A stretch of 64,000 nucleotides of DNA, taken from the NCBI GenBank assembly GCA_023078555.1, contig CM041200.1, forward strand, positions 4,182,936 through 4,246,935, written 5' to 3'. The position numbers and the translations under genes are program-made. Positions 22,554 to 35,311 of the stretch are shown here, piece by piece. Position 1 is the first letter of the stretch; each line of letters opens with the position of its first letter. The notes below the pieces were generated by a model. That model was not told the origin of the DNA and made no database searches. It saw nothing but the letters and a program-made list of their open reading frames with translations. Origin of the DNA: Ulva prolifera (Eukaryota; Chlorophyta; Ulvophyceae; Ulvales; Ulvaceae).

Positions 22554-25500
22554 CTAGGGCCTGGCATGTGGAAACTGGGGTTGGTAGGGGGGCATGCCAG
22601 GCCTCAAGGGTTGCCCTTGTATCATCCCAGGCCTCCCGGGCATGTATGGGCCGCCAACCGGCCCTTGGGGTCCATTCAACATCTCCCGCTGAGGCCTGGC
22701 AGGAGGCCGGCCCGGAAAGGGAGGGCCGGGAACTTGATGCACCGCTGGCATGAATCCTGGCGGCCTGAACCCATGCTCTGGTGCACCTGGCCCATCAGGC
22801 CCACGTGCCCCGTCCCCAAGCATCGGCCTACCCTGATACGGTCCCGGACCGCGAGGCCCCGGCGGAGCCCCTGCAAGCTGCCTCATATCGCCCTGCCCCA
22901 TATCGCTGCCATACCTCATGTTCTGAGATGCACCCTGGCGTGGCAGGTGCATCCCCGAGGGCCGATCGGGCCTGGGTTGCACAGACCCGATGCCCTTCCC
23001 CTGCGGCGAATGCATGCCATACATGGGTCCGGGCCGAGGCGAAGGGGACCCCGCAGGCCGGTTCACAGGCATGTCATACTCGCCCCTTGGCCCCGCGCCA
23101 ACATCAGCACGCCCAGAGTCTGGCGGTGGTCCAGCAGAGTTGGCACGCGACTGCGGTGGCGGCAGCATTGGTGGCCGCGGCCCCGCCCCTACCTGCCCTG
23201 GAGGACCCCGCCACTGCGGCCGCATCGGCTGCATTGCTGGCGGCAGGGAGTCCATCGCGTTCATGACGCCCGGTGGCGCCATGGACTTGCCACCAGGAAG
23301 TGGCCGTGGCGGGCCGAGGGGGGCTGGGGCGGCGGCAGGGGGGCCCTGGGGAGGACCGGCGCCTCTACCATTGGCCGTGTCGCCGGCACCCAGGTGCGGT
23401 GCCTGCCATGGGCCCAATGCGGGTGGCCCGCCATTGCTGGGGTGTGGCTGCCAGGCACCTGGGGCTGCTGGGGCCTGGGGGGGTGCGGGCGCCTGCAGAC
23501 CAGGTGGTGGAGGGGCGCTTGTGGCGCCGGGGGGCGGCCCGGAAGGGCCACGTGGGGCTGCGCCCTGTATCCACGGGGGCTGTACCCCTCTGGGGCCACT
23601 GGGCGGAGGCTGCTGCGGCCGTGCCGCGTGCGATGGCCACTGCTGCGCTGAGGGCTGCCCTGGGGGTAGCTGTGCCATGGCTGCTCCAGCTGGTGGTTGG
23701 TGAGGCTGCATTCCTGCTGTCATCTCGGAGGGTGGGCGTGTGGCAGCGATGGGGTCCGCTGCGAACCCTACCGAATTGCGTGCCGGGGCTTGCAGGGGTT
23801 CCTGCTGAGGGCGCCACGCAAGGCCTGGCACCGGCCCACCGGAGCTGCTGCGGCCACGAATGCCAGACGGTGGCGGTTTGTGCCTGCCGCCCCGAACGAA
23901 GCCCTCAGGCCGGTCACTCTGGCGCTGCCGCTCGTCTGAGCGGCCTCCGGCAATCCGGTCTACGTCGTTGGAGCCGTGTCCTTGCGGCTCTGTTGGGGCC
24001 ACGGCGAGAGGGCCGCTGTTGCGCGGGGCGCCATGCAGCGGCGGCGCCGCGGGTGCCGGCGGCCGCTCACCCGGCGGCTGCTCCAGCTGAGCCATGGGCC
24101 GTGGAGCAGCGCCGCGCTGTCTGTTTGTATGCGGCGGCGCCTGTGCCAGCATTGGTGCTATGTGCTGGTCTCTAGGAGCCGGTGGCGCGCTCCATGGGCC
24201 GGCTGCATGGCTGAGTGAATGGCTAGGGGGTGCCAGCGGGCCAGCGCCTGCATCGCGGCCCGGCTGTGCGTATGAGGCAGGCGCGGAGGGCTGGGGTGCA
24301 CCATGCCACGGTGAAGCCGGGTCAATGTGCGGTGTGATTGTGCTTTCTGTGGCGCGGCCTGCTCCATGGTGCGCGGTTTGGTGGGATGCGCTGGGTTGCG
24401 CCGGAGGCATGTGCTGGGAGCGTGGGGGAAACGCCTGTGTGGCTGTAGCCTCCCATGGTGGCTTTGACAGGTTCTGCTTCGGCGCAGGGCCGGGTGCTGA
24501 TGCACTTATACTTGCAGGCGCCTGCGCGAGGCCGGAAGGTGGCCAATGCTGCGATGGCGCATCCCCGCTGGCGTGGTGGTATGGGGATTGCTTGTATTGC
24601 TGCTGGGGCTGCTGCCAGATCTGCGGCTGGAGGCTCTGCTGTTGGTACTGCCGTTCCTGCGGCGCCTGTCCCTGTGGTGATTGCTGCTGAGGAACATGCT
24701 GCTGAGGCTGTGATGCCGGGGCTTGAGAGCGGCTATGTTGGTGCACGCTGCTGCCATCAGGGCTGGCATGCATTACTTGTGGCTGAGTTGGAGACGCTGA
24801 TGGCGCTCCACCCTGCTGTGACTGTTGCTGGGTCTGCTTGGTCGCGTACTGCAACTTATACTCGATCCATTCGCTGGGGTTGCTGATGTACCAAGCCGCC
24901 CACTGCCTCTTCAATTCATCTGGGCTGGCAGACCACTCCTGGAGAACCTCATCCTGCGAGACGTCCACTGCGGCGCCAGAGGCGGCGCTTTGACCTAGAG
25001 TAATCGACCGATGCGGTGGGGAATGTGCCATTGGCTGCGACTGGGCGGCGGTGTGCATCTGAGGTTCCGCTGGAGGAGGCGGTGGTGCTGCCCCTGCAAA
25101 GTTGCTGCCCATTGACAAACGAGCGTTCGTGATCAGGTCTTTCAAGCAGCGGCCACACACCGAAATAGACAGGTACAGCAGGAGTGCGATGATGTGAATA
25201 TAGCGTCGCATTAATCTGGCATACCTGACTCACCATCCTGAAAGGCCAGGCGCTCAGCCTCGCAAGCACGCAGGTACTCCTCTTCCGCTTGCTCTGCGGC
25301 CCTCAAAGCCTCGGCCCTTCGTTGCTGTGCAGCTTCAGCCTGTACCTTTGCGTCACGCTGACGTTGCTGTTTAGCCATCAGCTCCATTGTAACGCTCGCT
25401 GACGTCCTGTGCTCGCCGATGCCGGGCGCACCGGGCATGCCTGTAGCTCCATTGACAGCCAAAGCATCTGTCAGATTTGCCTGGTGCAAAGCTGCAATTC

Positions 25501-25846
25501 AGAGCTCCAACGTCTGGTTCTGCCTGGTGCATGAGCATGTGCAGCTTGTCGAGGCATGTTCTCGACAGTCCAGAGCATCAACTGACGTACGATCTCCCGG
25601 AAGTATAGGGAAAACGATTTAGCATGACTTACAATGATCACGTGCCGGACCTTGCTGATAATCTGTGACAATGTCAAGCCTTGTCGCTTTGGCTGGCTTG
25701 TCCCGCTGCCCGAACCAGCCGTTCTGCTGATCATCGGCTTCATGCGCATTGTACCGAGCTTGCGATTGCGACCGCTTTTGCTGCCTTGCACTTGCCATCT
25801 GGCCCAAAGCAGCCTGCGGGTACGCTTGATGCCCGTTCCAGCTCAT
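22554..25846 (-). CDS. Large Pro/Gln/Gly-rich protein of unknown function
   Basis: Three exons (minus): 25846-25651, 25491-25234, 25093-22554, joined in frame to 997 residues from the ATG MSWNGHQAYP. I do not recognise the family. Residues 1-65 are hydrophilic and Gln/Lys-rich. Residues about 90-150 form an uninterrupted Ala/Glu/Arg/Gln helix (MELMAKQQRQRDAKVQ onward), likely a coiled coil. A short ordered block follows (DELKRQWAAWYISNPSEWIE, about residues 210-230), with a Trp/Tyr pattern that looks like a small helical interaction motif. The remaining about 750 residues are low complexity: Gln/Ser-rich, then Pro/Gly/Ala/His-rich with GPPG-like repeats and PPYQPQFP-type ends. This composition is typical of RNA-processing or transcription scaffold proteins; that role is inference only. 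The huge last exon is open in several frames on the other strand because of its composition. Confidence 0.75.
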
Positions 25847-26202
25847 GGCAAGCAGAGAAGGCGTTGGTAATTGCACGCCAAAATCGTAGATGCTTTGAAG
25901 ATCACATCATGGGCTCATTGAAAATGGAACATGTATGACAATGTGATGGGGTGCCCGGAAGCCAAAGAACCAACTTGCCAGGTGTGCCCTACAGCAACGA
26001 TGTGTGTTGACGCTCAGCCAATGCAAGACACAGATTCCCATACATCGGGATTACAGATGCTGTGTCTCTCGAGAGGTGGTGCAAAGGATTTCCCAACCCC
26101 TCACGAAGCTCCGAAAGCGGCAGCGCGGCTAGCAAATCGCGTTTAAACCGCCCGCCGCTCGCGCACGCATGCGTAGCACCACCGCCAAGCTTGTACACCA
26201 TG
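25847..26202. promoter_or_regulatory. Intergenic region upstream of the Pro/Gln-rich gene
   Basis: 356 bp separating the 3' end of PRP38B from the start of the next minus-strand gene. It should contain the 3' UTR of the former and the promoter of the latter. Confidence 0.4.
26051..26055 (-). other. TGTAA poly(A) signal candidate for PRP38B
   Basis: TGTAA on the minus strand about 150 nt after the PRP38B stop codon. Confidence 0.4.
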
Positions 26203-28221
26203 TTACCTGCGGCGTCCTATTCGCACTACCTCTTCCGCCTGGCCTATGGGCGCTGTGTAGCCAACACTACCACCAGCCTCCCCATAAATCTTATCCAGAC
26301 CATCAGCTGCTTTTTCGGGGACTTTGCACTTTCCAAAAACATCTGCAGCAGACCTGCCAAAAACGCTCGATGCCGGACGCCCCCGGTCTCGGTCACGGTC
26401 CTGCGCCGCGTCCCGCCCTTCTCGCCAGTCCCTCTCTCGGCCATGCCTCCCGCCACTCCGACCGCCCCGGTCCGAGGCCCTGCCGCTCCACCCATCCCGC
26501 GGACGCCCGCCGTCCCGCTCGCGTGAATCCCTGGCATCCCGGTCATACCCACCCCGCCGCTCCCGCCCATCCCTCACACCGCCCCGCTCATGGCCGCTCT
26601 GACCATTCGGCCCCCAGGCTCGGCGATCGCGATCGCGCTCCCGATCCGCGCCATGGTCGTGGGAACCGTCCCTGCCCCACGGACGCTCTGAGGCGCCCCA
26701 GCCGTCGCCTCGAGCCGCAACGTTTGCATGGCGGTCCTGTTGGCGGTCGGGTTCTCCGCCCCGTGCATGCCCTTCTTCGTCACGTGGCCGCCCACCTCCC
26801 TGCCGGCGGCCGCCTGCGAGGTCATCCCGCCGCTGCACCCGCTGTGACACATCCTCGGTCACACCCGCACGGTTCGGTGCCCGCTGACCCATAGCCACCG
26901 ACAAGGATGCCTGCACGGGGACCATACTCGCGTCAGAACTCAGCAGAACCTAGGCTCACGTCACTGAACCTGCTCGTACGTGGTCCACACATGAGAAATA
27001 TGGGACTGCAGCGGGTAAAGACGAGATGACAGCCTGAGAATTCATCAGAGGCTGCAAATCGGATCGCCGTTCCTGCGACAAGACCTGACAGCTCACAACA
27101 ACACAGCACACCCCCCAGCCCGAAGCAAGGCGTGTGCTTATATTGTCCATGTCACGATTCGCAGTTGCTGATGTTTCTGGTCAACGTGTTTAAGAACAGA
27201 CCTTGACAGAAGCTGGACGGGCACGGCCATCGTCGCCGCCACGGCGGTCGGGCCCCCCCTGCCCTCCATTACCAACAGGCGAGTGAGGCAGCCCACGGTC
27301 CCGCAGTACAGCGACAATCTCATCGCCGACTTTCTTGGGAATACGTGTGAAGATGGTCTCGAAATAGTTCTGGGACAGCAGGACGTCACGAACGAACTCA
27401 CCAATGGTTACTGCTTTGCCGTATCCTTCTCCACTAGGATGAAATTTCTGCAGCAAGGAGCCTGTTGGTAGCTGTAGCTGCTACGTCAAGATCGGTGTTG
27501 TTTGAATGTGATGGATCCCACACTGCAAGCAGCGTCCACAGAGCAAGGACAATGGCTATGCACTCCACTACTCAAGTTCATGAACATGGCTAGAGTCATC
27601 ACTTTGAATGTTCGTAGCGCTGGACTGGGACAGATCCTCGGTAAACAGGCTCATGACGGTGGCCGGATCTTCTGCATGTTCACATGCGCACAAAGAGTGC
27701 GCCCTGCACTCATACAGCGACAGATAGTCTGCCACCATAATCAGCCAGGAATTTGGTTCAAGACATACCTCTGAGTCATCAAAGTAAGGCTCGAACCATG
27801 CCACCAAGTCTTTTGGATCTCCCACATACCTCAGATAAAGAAAGCCGACCTGCAGCAGGCTCACGATGCTCCTGGTGATTGATCAACTTGCTGCATAGCA
27901 TCTGAAGTTGTTCATTCAATCTGGGAGGTCAGCCCGCACCGCTCGAATGTATGCGCTGTCTTTGCAGGTGATGGTTTCAATGACCTGGTCCTCCGTCAGC
28001 TTTATTTCGAAAAGTCTGTACAGCAAACAGAAAGCCGTTGATGGACCTCGTACATTTCCGGACATCCATGGTTCAACATGATCCACTGTCCGGTAGATTT
28101 CTTCAACAACCTCGTCCCATGTGCTCATCTCTCTGGCTGTCCGGCGCATGTACTCATGGCCGTTGATGTTCTCGCGAAGTACACGCTCCACATTGTAATG
28201 CTCGTTTCCGTATTGTTCCAT
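26203..28221 (-). CDS. PRP38B: Pre-mRNA splicing factor PRP38B-like
   Basis: PRP38-domain protein, a component of the tri-snRNP/activated spliceosome in the nucleus. Four exons (minus): 28221-27940, 27849-27769, 27447-27202, 26910-26203; all phase 0, giving 438 residues. The domain is complete: VLRENINGHEYM, DEIYRTVDHVEPWMSGN, RGPSTAFCLLYRLFEIKLTE, DSAYIRA joined to VGFLYLRYVGDPKDLVAWFE, and GEFVRDVLLSQNYFETIFTR. The phrase HVEPWMSGN-RGPSTA is characteristic of the PRP38B rather than the PRP38A branch. The last about 270 residues are an Arg/Asp/Gly-rich tail (DRERDRDRRAW, DRDRDRGRP) in place of a classical RS domain. The start MEQYGNEHYN is the only ATG ahead of the conserved region. The end (VVRIGRRR) is basic. 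Confidence 0.93.
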
Positions 28222-29195
28222 TGGCAAGCGACACGAGAATAATCGATGCAGATGTCCTAGCTCGCAATGAAACTAGCAGCGACAATCTCGGCCACCTTAT
28301 AATGCCCTATTAATAGCAGAGAGAAATAGGGAACTCTTGAGAGCAATGCCGTGCTCTTTCGTGTCGTCTGCGACTCGACCGCGTTCTCAGGAAAACATTA
28401 CAACCAGCCAGTGCACAGGTACTCTGTCAACATCATGCTGTGGTCAACATATGTCGGCATTACAAATCATTCTTGTGCTTTCTCAACCGCCAAACGTGTC
28501 GTGCAAGTGGGAGCCTTGGTGACGTTTGTGGCATGGGTGCACAGAGCATGCCGAGCGTCGATGCGTCCACGAGCATGTTGTGCTTGCAGCAAGAAAAGTG
28601 TGTTTCGCTTACTACGCAACCGGATACACATTCTGCAATCCCAGTTCAACGTATCATATGAACGGCTTGCGGCTGGATGATCGGCAATCACAAGAGGTGG
28701 TGACAGCATGACTCGATGAACACGATCGTTGCTGGTCTCTGTGACAGGATAGCAACTGTACCTGCTTACGAACCTTTGTGTCTATGCATCTTCTTTTGAC
28801 GCGCGAGAATCTACACATTGCGGGATCAGAAGCAATGGATGCTGGTGGCAGATCTGGCAAGAGGCTGGTATGAAATAAGCTGTGATGGAAGACAACACAG
28901 ACATGTGAATGGTTGAGAAAGTTCCCACTGCACATACACGCATGAGTTGCAGGTTGTCGGGCTTCTGGGAATAATAGTTTGTGCACTGGTGCCCGCAGTT
29001 GGCATGCCAGCATGGGATGCATTCACGTCCGACCCAAGCGTGGAGCACCGCGGTCCAGCGGCCGGCTTTCAGAAATCTGCCATGTGGGGAGAAATTAAGA
29101 AAGAATAAGGTTACAACGCTCACGTTCGGCAATGGACAAAGGTAGCCATGAGATGAATCTCAGCAGCATACAGGCACGATGCTAGCCAACGGCTA
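28222..29195. other. Intergenic region without recognisable gene
   Basis: 974 bp between the PRP38B promoter and the RFC1 3' end. The region just left of 28320 is AT-rich and is the likely PRP38B core promoter. Small open frames around 28350-28710 are not convincing. Confidence 0.45.
29111..29115 (-). other. TGTAA poly(A) signal candidate for RFC1
   Basis: TGTAA on the minus strand 81 nt after the RFC1 stop codon. Confidence 0.5.
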
Positions 29196-32100
29196 TCACT
29201 TTCCACGGCCTCGGCCGCGGCCCGCCTTTGAACCTCTACCCGCAGATGCCTTACCCCTGCCGGCGGATGAAGATCCAGCGCGTGATTTTGCTTTGCCCTT
29301 TAGAGCAGCTGATTGAAACTTGATTCCATTCAAGCGCTTGAGCTGCTCTTCAGTCAATTTTTCGTCGTCGTCATCATCATCATCTTTCGCGTTGAGAGCA
29401 GACGCCTGCAAAAGCAGATGTTGTGACACTAAATGAGACCACATGTAAAAGGACCAATTCTGCAACTCAGTAAGGAGCACACAAATAACATGACTCCATC
29501 AAAAGCAATGTTTTATGTGTTGGTACTCAGACGGAGCCACTGGTGGATAATGCATTCGATGCATGTATACAACACGGATTCTGCAGTCATCGATATGACA
29601 TGAGCAGACACTTGATAATTAGGTGGCCACACCTCTGCAAGCTCGCCCCCAATTTCAGGATCATCTGGCTCTGCAGGAGCAGCTTTTTTCACGCCTTTCG
29701 ATTTCTTGGCATCCTCCACCATGATGGTCGTCTTGACAGGTAAGCCGCATTTGTTGAAAGCTCGTGTGAACGCAGACTTCACTTTTGTCTCGACATCCTT
29801 CATTGGGTCCTTGCCCCAAGATGCCTGAGTTTTGAACTTTGTGACATCCAAAATCGTTTCCAAATCATCCCTGCGTAGAGATACAAGGCGTCATGGACGT
29901 TCGTCAAGTCCTACCATGCTATCTGGCTATGCCAACCACCACCAGCTGGAGACAACACGAATGTTGGAGAAGCTGCATGCTGAAACATTAAGGCTTGTAC
30001 GATTTGATAATTCGAATTGGAAGTGGACAAGGGTTTCGTACCGACTGATCAGGTACATCTGCATAATTGCGAGCACAGCTTCAATTCCGTCGGCACCATG
30101 CCGGACCAGGGGGTCGGTGAGGGTGGACCGTAGTGTTGGCAGGTACTGCAGGCGGAGATCACGGCGGTCACACACAACTCCGGCAGCCTGCATCTTGGTG
30201 GTCAGCTCACCCGCGATGCGTTTCTGCTTGTTTGATGATGAGAAGTTGCCCAGCCACGCTGTGAATCGAGGGAAGTTCATCTCCCCCGGATTCAACATTT
30301 CACGTTGCCCCCTGCACATCGCCATGCATATTGACTGGGCTGGGACCTCACAGGATGAACACAGAACGCGGACGCGTTTTTGAGATCCCCGTTGTGCCCC
30401 AGTGTGATCCTGACCCCACACTGGGGCCACATGCAGTGTTGGCATGCTTTGTCGGCTCAAAGTTCCATATCCCACAACAGCAAGGCGCACGAGGCTGGAG
30501 GACGCACCGCATGTAGGCGGCAGGGTACACAGTGCCCAGCACTGCAGCTGCCGGCATGAGGTTCCACTCCTGCTTCATGCGCACGCGCCGGGTGATGAGG
30601 TCTCCATCGCTGAATGCATCAGCAGCCTTCGCGAGCACTTGCATGGCTGTTACCTCATTGTTGGCGATGTTGGGCCGATGGTTCACATAGTTCTCCTGCG
30701 AAGAGGTATGCACGTGGACTTGTGCAACTGCTGCATTTAGATGTCTTGGTGGACGATTTGCAACACAGCAAGTCAGCCAGCGATGCAGGCCGGCCCGAGC
30801 CCTGCACAAACTAGACAACTAGTTTACGCCACAAACACACACCTGAACAAGCAGCGGCACCAAGTCCATGTCTTGGAACACGCAGTCAAGCCGTTCACCC
30901 ATCGCCATCCCAGAGCTCTCAATGGACAAAAGCTTCCTGGCACATTCGAACGGGCTCTTATCCATATCTTTCTGAGCGCCAGCCTTCACTTGGTCATATG
31001 ACATAGAGGATGAGCGCAATCGGTGCATTTGCAGCTGGCCCAGCATCATGCGCAAGTCACCCTGGCTGCTCTCCACAAGAGCATCGATCGCCGCCTACAG
31101 GTGCAAAGCTGAGGTTGGTGTGCGGCTGTGCATCATTGAGCAATCGTGAGGGCCAGGCATTCATATGTGGCATCGAACACCGTACAGTATTGATAGATAG
31201 GCCTTCCGCCCTCGCAATTGTCTGCAGCCGTCCTGCTACCTGCTGCTTGGTGGGCTTGCGCCAGTCAAGCTCAATGCAGTGATTCCTCAAAGACCGCATG
31301 GACTGCTTGTACTTGTCATTGCAAACACACAGGATCGGCATCTTCGAGATCTTGATGCTGGCAATCAAATCAGCAACGCCTCCGCGATCCCCACCTGCAC
31401 AGGTGCTTTGTCAGCGCAGTCCGTCAGGGTGATCTTGTTGGAGCTGACAGCATGGCACAGTATAGGACTAAACTACAAGCACGCTTACTGTGATCTTGTG
31501 ATGAGAGGCAATGGGTCTCACCTGACATTCCATCAACTTCATCCATCACAAGCACTTGCCGCCGTGGAGCCGCCGTGGAAAGGTGTATGCTAGAGTTGGT
31601 TACGAGTTCTTTGATTCGGTTGGAGAGTTTCCCGTTGATTCCATCCTTCAGTTTGGCATCAGATTTGTTTCGGGTGTCACTGGCATTGACCTCCACGATT
31701 TCAAAGCCACGCATCCTGCACAGATGCATCATCATGCCTCTGATAACATCATCCCATTCAGGAATCTTGAAGGTGTATCAACTATGTCATCACAAGCCTC
31801 AGCACTGCAAACATGCCGCACGGAACACACTGGCTGATGATATGAGCAGCTGTTGTTTTGCCTATTCCTGGGGGGCCGCATATCAGAATTGCCTTCTTCG
31901 ACATGTCTTTTCTCTGCGCTCCGGCACCAGGAGCCTGCCTTGGAGCCTTTCCATGCAGGTGCACTGACTCCCAGTCATCCAGGAACTGCGCAATGATCTT
32001 TTGACCTTGTGGGTTGCCAACAAGCTCACTATCATTCTTGGGCTTCCATTTGTCCACCCATAATTCAGAACCTGAATCAACACAGCAAAAACTCAGGATT

Positions 32101-34389
32101 AGTACAGACAGTACTTGCGTTGACCAACAGATCAAACGAGTTCAAAGTGGCAACAAATTCCATAGAACAGCCGTGTTTCTCCTGTTTTATGTTCAACAGA
32201 ATAAGGGACCCACCAGCATCAGCTAACTTCATGGCAGATGGAGCAGCTGCAGCTGTTCGTTTAGTAGATGAGACTTGAACCTTGCTTTTGCTTGTGACAT
32301 TTGCTATACCTGCTACTTTTCCGCCTGTCGGTGAATTACTTATCCCTCCTGCGATCTGCACATCCTCAATGGCCTCATTGGCTGCATCATCCTCGACAAA
32401 CGGTACTGATGCCCTTACCATGTCCAGCAGACTGCCCTCCACCATCAGCTTCGTGCCTCTCTTCTTCGCCTCGTTCCACTTTGAAGCCCCGGTGTCCTGG
32501 CCTACAATTGCAATCAGTATGTCACACTATGGCACAACTGCCAGGGTCAAGCTGTCCAGCTAAGCATGCAACGTTGTGCGGAGATCATGGCAGCGACCAT
32601 GTCAAGTGTGTGCAGTCTACACACCACCACGACAAAACTTGATGCTGGGCAGCTGTGGAGTGGAGATAGAGCGCATACCGCACAGCAGGAAAGATGTCTT
32701 GCTTGACACTGCAGAGGTGACTCGGCCGCCGTGCCGCTTCACAAAATCCATTGCGTCCTGGCGTAGCATTGACTCCAGAACACCACTGATGACGATTGTG
32801 TACTTGCACAGGCAGTCGGGGTGTCCGCGGGGGTAGTCAACACTGCCATGGTTGGGAGGCTCCTTCTCTGACCCCCCTGCCCCCCAGGCTGCTCCCTCCT
32901 GCATTTTCGTGACCTTGCCACTTTCGATCAGGTCTTCATCGGATGGCAGCTTGGCAACAACTGTTTCAACAGCAGCAACTGCCTTCTTGGCCGAATCGGT
33001 AAGCGCGTCATCAGCTTTCGCCGGCTTGCTTGTCCTGCGCGGCTTGGCTGCAGGTGCACTTTGGGAAGGCTTGGACTTCGGAGTTTCTGCCTGAGCATGA
33101 AAAGCACACGTGCTCAGCATGCCGGCCCGAGCTGTGCTTCCTGGACGGAGAACGTATGCATGCTCATCAGCACACAAGCATTGCAAGCTAAAAGTAGGGT
33201 CATCTGGAACAACAGTGCGCAGTCTTGTCTCACCAGCTTGTGACACCGGATGTGGCCCAGCACAGCTGAGGCTGCATGAAGATGTTCAAGCCGTCGGTTA
33301 TGGGTATTCAGGCCCACTCTAGTTGCAACAGCACATCTGACGTGACAAATGAGGAACATGTGAAACACATAGCCATGTCTGTCAGTCCACAGGGCCAGCA
33401 GGGACGCTCCCACCATCCGCCACCGTCATGTGTGTTGTGCAGCCACAAGATGGGAGCACACGAGTGACGCCGGGATGGATCTTCTGGCGGGTGTCGAAGC
33501 TGCATGGCGCTTCTTCGGCGGTGGGACGACCTCATCCTCATCTTCAGACACAATGTTGACCACCTGCTTTGAAGCCCCGCGCTTCTTGGGCTTGTCATCA
33601 TCAGACTCCTCCATGTCAACATCATGATCCTCCTCCTCTGTCTCGGGTTCATTTACCTGCGGCCAGCATAGTGTGAAGGATGCCTTGAAGCAGACTCAAA
33701 TCGCATATTCCAGGGCGATGTCAATTGATTCGAACCTCAAAGTCTGAATCAGATTCCAGCACCAATTTGCGTTTCTTCTTCGACACCACATTCGCTCTTT
33801 GGCTTGACTTTGGTCTGTCCTGGGAAGATTTGATGCTCTTGTCAACTCTGCATTCATTGCTCAAATATTGGAGGCTCCCGGACAAGCACCAACTTTGCCT
33901 GAACACCAGACGCAAGGAGATATGCTGAACCACACTTTGGTGAGCGGGAAGTTTTTGGGGTTGCCTTTTCTACTACATTCTTGCTTGCGCCCTGCAATAC
34001 AAGCGCACGTCAAGGTCTACACAGGGAGCCCCGCTCAAACGACGATTTGCACTCTCACTGTCGTGCGCCGTACATTCAAATGTGTAGCCAAAGATTTACT
34101 AGCATACCTTCTTGGTTGTCTTCTTTTCTTGAGAATCTGCACAAGAATGCAACGACTAAGAGCGTTACCGCAACAGCTCCGACATACGGTCGTGCTTCAC
34201 CACGTGCATTGGATGGGGAAGTGGAATGTGGTACGCACCAGGGGCAGCCTTGCTTTGAACTTTTGCCTCTCCGCCTTTCGCAGCACCTCCAAAGAAGCTG
34301 CGAATGTCCTGCAGCTCTGTACACAGGTCACAGCGGAGCGCAGCACGCCATGTTATTGTTGGACGAAAGCATACCTTCGGCGGTGACAT
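29196..34389 (-). CDS. RFC1: Replication factor C large subunit (clamp loader)
   Basis: Largest subunit of the clamp loader that opens PCNA and loads it on primed DNA. Sixteen exons (minus): 34389-34375, 34308-34239, 34136-34108, 33991-33936, 33847-33736, 33656-33462, 33090-32679, 32501-32214, 32071-31831, 31715-31522, 31394-31186, 31094-30843, 30695-30508, 30311-30042, 29870-29633, 29405-29196. All phases match, giving 992 residues. Exon 1 codes only MSPPK. The start of exon 2 (DIRSFFGG) is the PCNA-interacting-type N-terminus. Then follow Lys/Ser-rich and acidic linkers, a BRCT domain (about residues 245-325; CKYTIVISG...RHGGRVTSAVSSKTSFLLCG), the AAA+ core with Walker A GPPGIGKTT (about 460), EVNASDTRNKS, Walker B LVMDEVDGMSG (about 530), sensor CNDKYKQSMRSL, RKPTKQQVAGRL, and the RFC1 C-terminal domain (EMNFPRFTAWLGNFSS). 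The tail has an acidic Asp stretch and a Gly/Arg/Lys-rich nuclear signal. Confidence 0.95.
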
Positions 34390-34927
34390 ACTATCTCCTT
34401 GAAAATTACAGATTCTTTACTACTCACCAGCAAATGCACTGCATGTGATTGGGCACCTCGCGACAGGTTTGATTCTGGCAGCTTTCGCCATAATTCGTAG
34501 AAACCAAATTATGAGATAGTTATGGCCCAGCATTCAACTTCATCAAGCCATGCATACGATTATCATCGACTGCTAGTGATGATCAGGTGGACTGGGCCCG
34601 AGGGACGCGAACGAAGCAAGCCACGCAGCGTATCACCGGTGGCCACATGCCTCGTTTGATTTTTCAAGTGTGGCTTGCTTGAGATATTATAATCCTGTAC
34701 CAGCCACACACGGGCTCGATCACGCTTATGGCAAATGTCTACCAACACGCATGTTGTGCGACTACGCATGACTGCTTACTCGTCCATAGCCAACAGCATG
34801 CACTAAACGTACTTTAGACTATTCGCAACCTCTGCTACGTTGACAAATGAATGACTTTTGTCGGGCTTCACAGTGCCATGATATCTAGGGCGGCAGTCTT
34901 TTCCTCTTTCAGAGGAGGCGGTACCGT
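34390..34927. promoter_or_regulatory. Divergent promoter region, RFC1 / LSM1
   Basis: 538 bp between divergent start codons; both promoters should lie here. No other gene is visible. The segment around 34480-34520 is AT-rich. Confidence 0.45.
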
Positions 34928-35311
34928 ATGAACGCACCTCCAGGGCCACCGCTGGTGCCGCCTCCTGGGGCTGCGCTGGTGGAAGAACTAGATCAGCTAG
35001 TAATGGTGCAGCTGGGTGACGGCACAAAGCTTATCGGTGTGCTGCGCACCATCGATGTGCATGGAAATCTCGTGTTAGAAAATGCCAAGACGAGGCATGT
35101 GTGTTCGGGAATGTTTCACGATGAGAGTCGTGGAGGGGTGGAGATCATACGAGGGGAAAATGTTGTTCTGATGGGTCGAATTGATCCCGATCGCGACATG
35201 CGATTAGAACATGTAAGCAAGGAACGTATAGACAAAGCCAAGGAGGAGGAGCGTTTGGCAGCTCAGATGGCGGGCGTAATTCAGCGGCAGTTTGACTTCT
35301 TGGAGCTGTAA
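34928..35311 (+). CDS. LSM1: U6 snRNA-associated Sm-like protein LSM1
   Basis: Subunit specific to the cytoplasmic LSM1-7 ring, which binds oligoadenylated mRNA 3' ends and activates decapping. Intronless frame of 127 residues. The N-terminus is Pro-rich (NAPPGPPLVPPPG). Sm1 is VMVQLGDGTKLIGVLRTID followed by HGNLVLENAKTRH; Sm2 is IIRGENVVLMGRID. The C-terminal helix region (RIDKAKEEERLAAQMAGVIQ) is the LSM1-specific extension. Length and motif order match the family. It is one of only two genes in the window without introns, and it is divergent from RFC1. Confidence 0.96.
   Translation: MNAPPGPPLVPPPGAALVEELDQLVMVQLGDGTKLIGVLRTIDVHGNLVLENAKTRHVCSGMFHDESRGGVEIIRGENVVLMGRIDPDRDMRLEHVSKERIDKAKEEERLAAQMAGVIQRQFDFLEL

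Noticed and set aside
22566-24690. Long plus-strand frames opposite the Pro/Gln-rich exon
   Set aside because: They arise from the GC-rich low-complexity composition; only the minus frame runs unbroken to a stop and joins upstream exons in phase.
33725-33740. GATTCGAACC, a T-loop-like word
   Set aside because: It lies at an RFC1 exon/intron border and has no cloverleaf around it.
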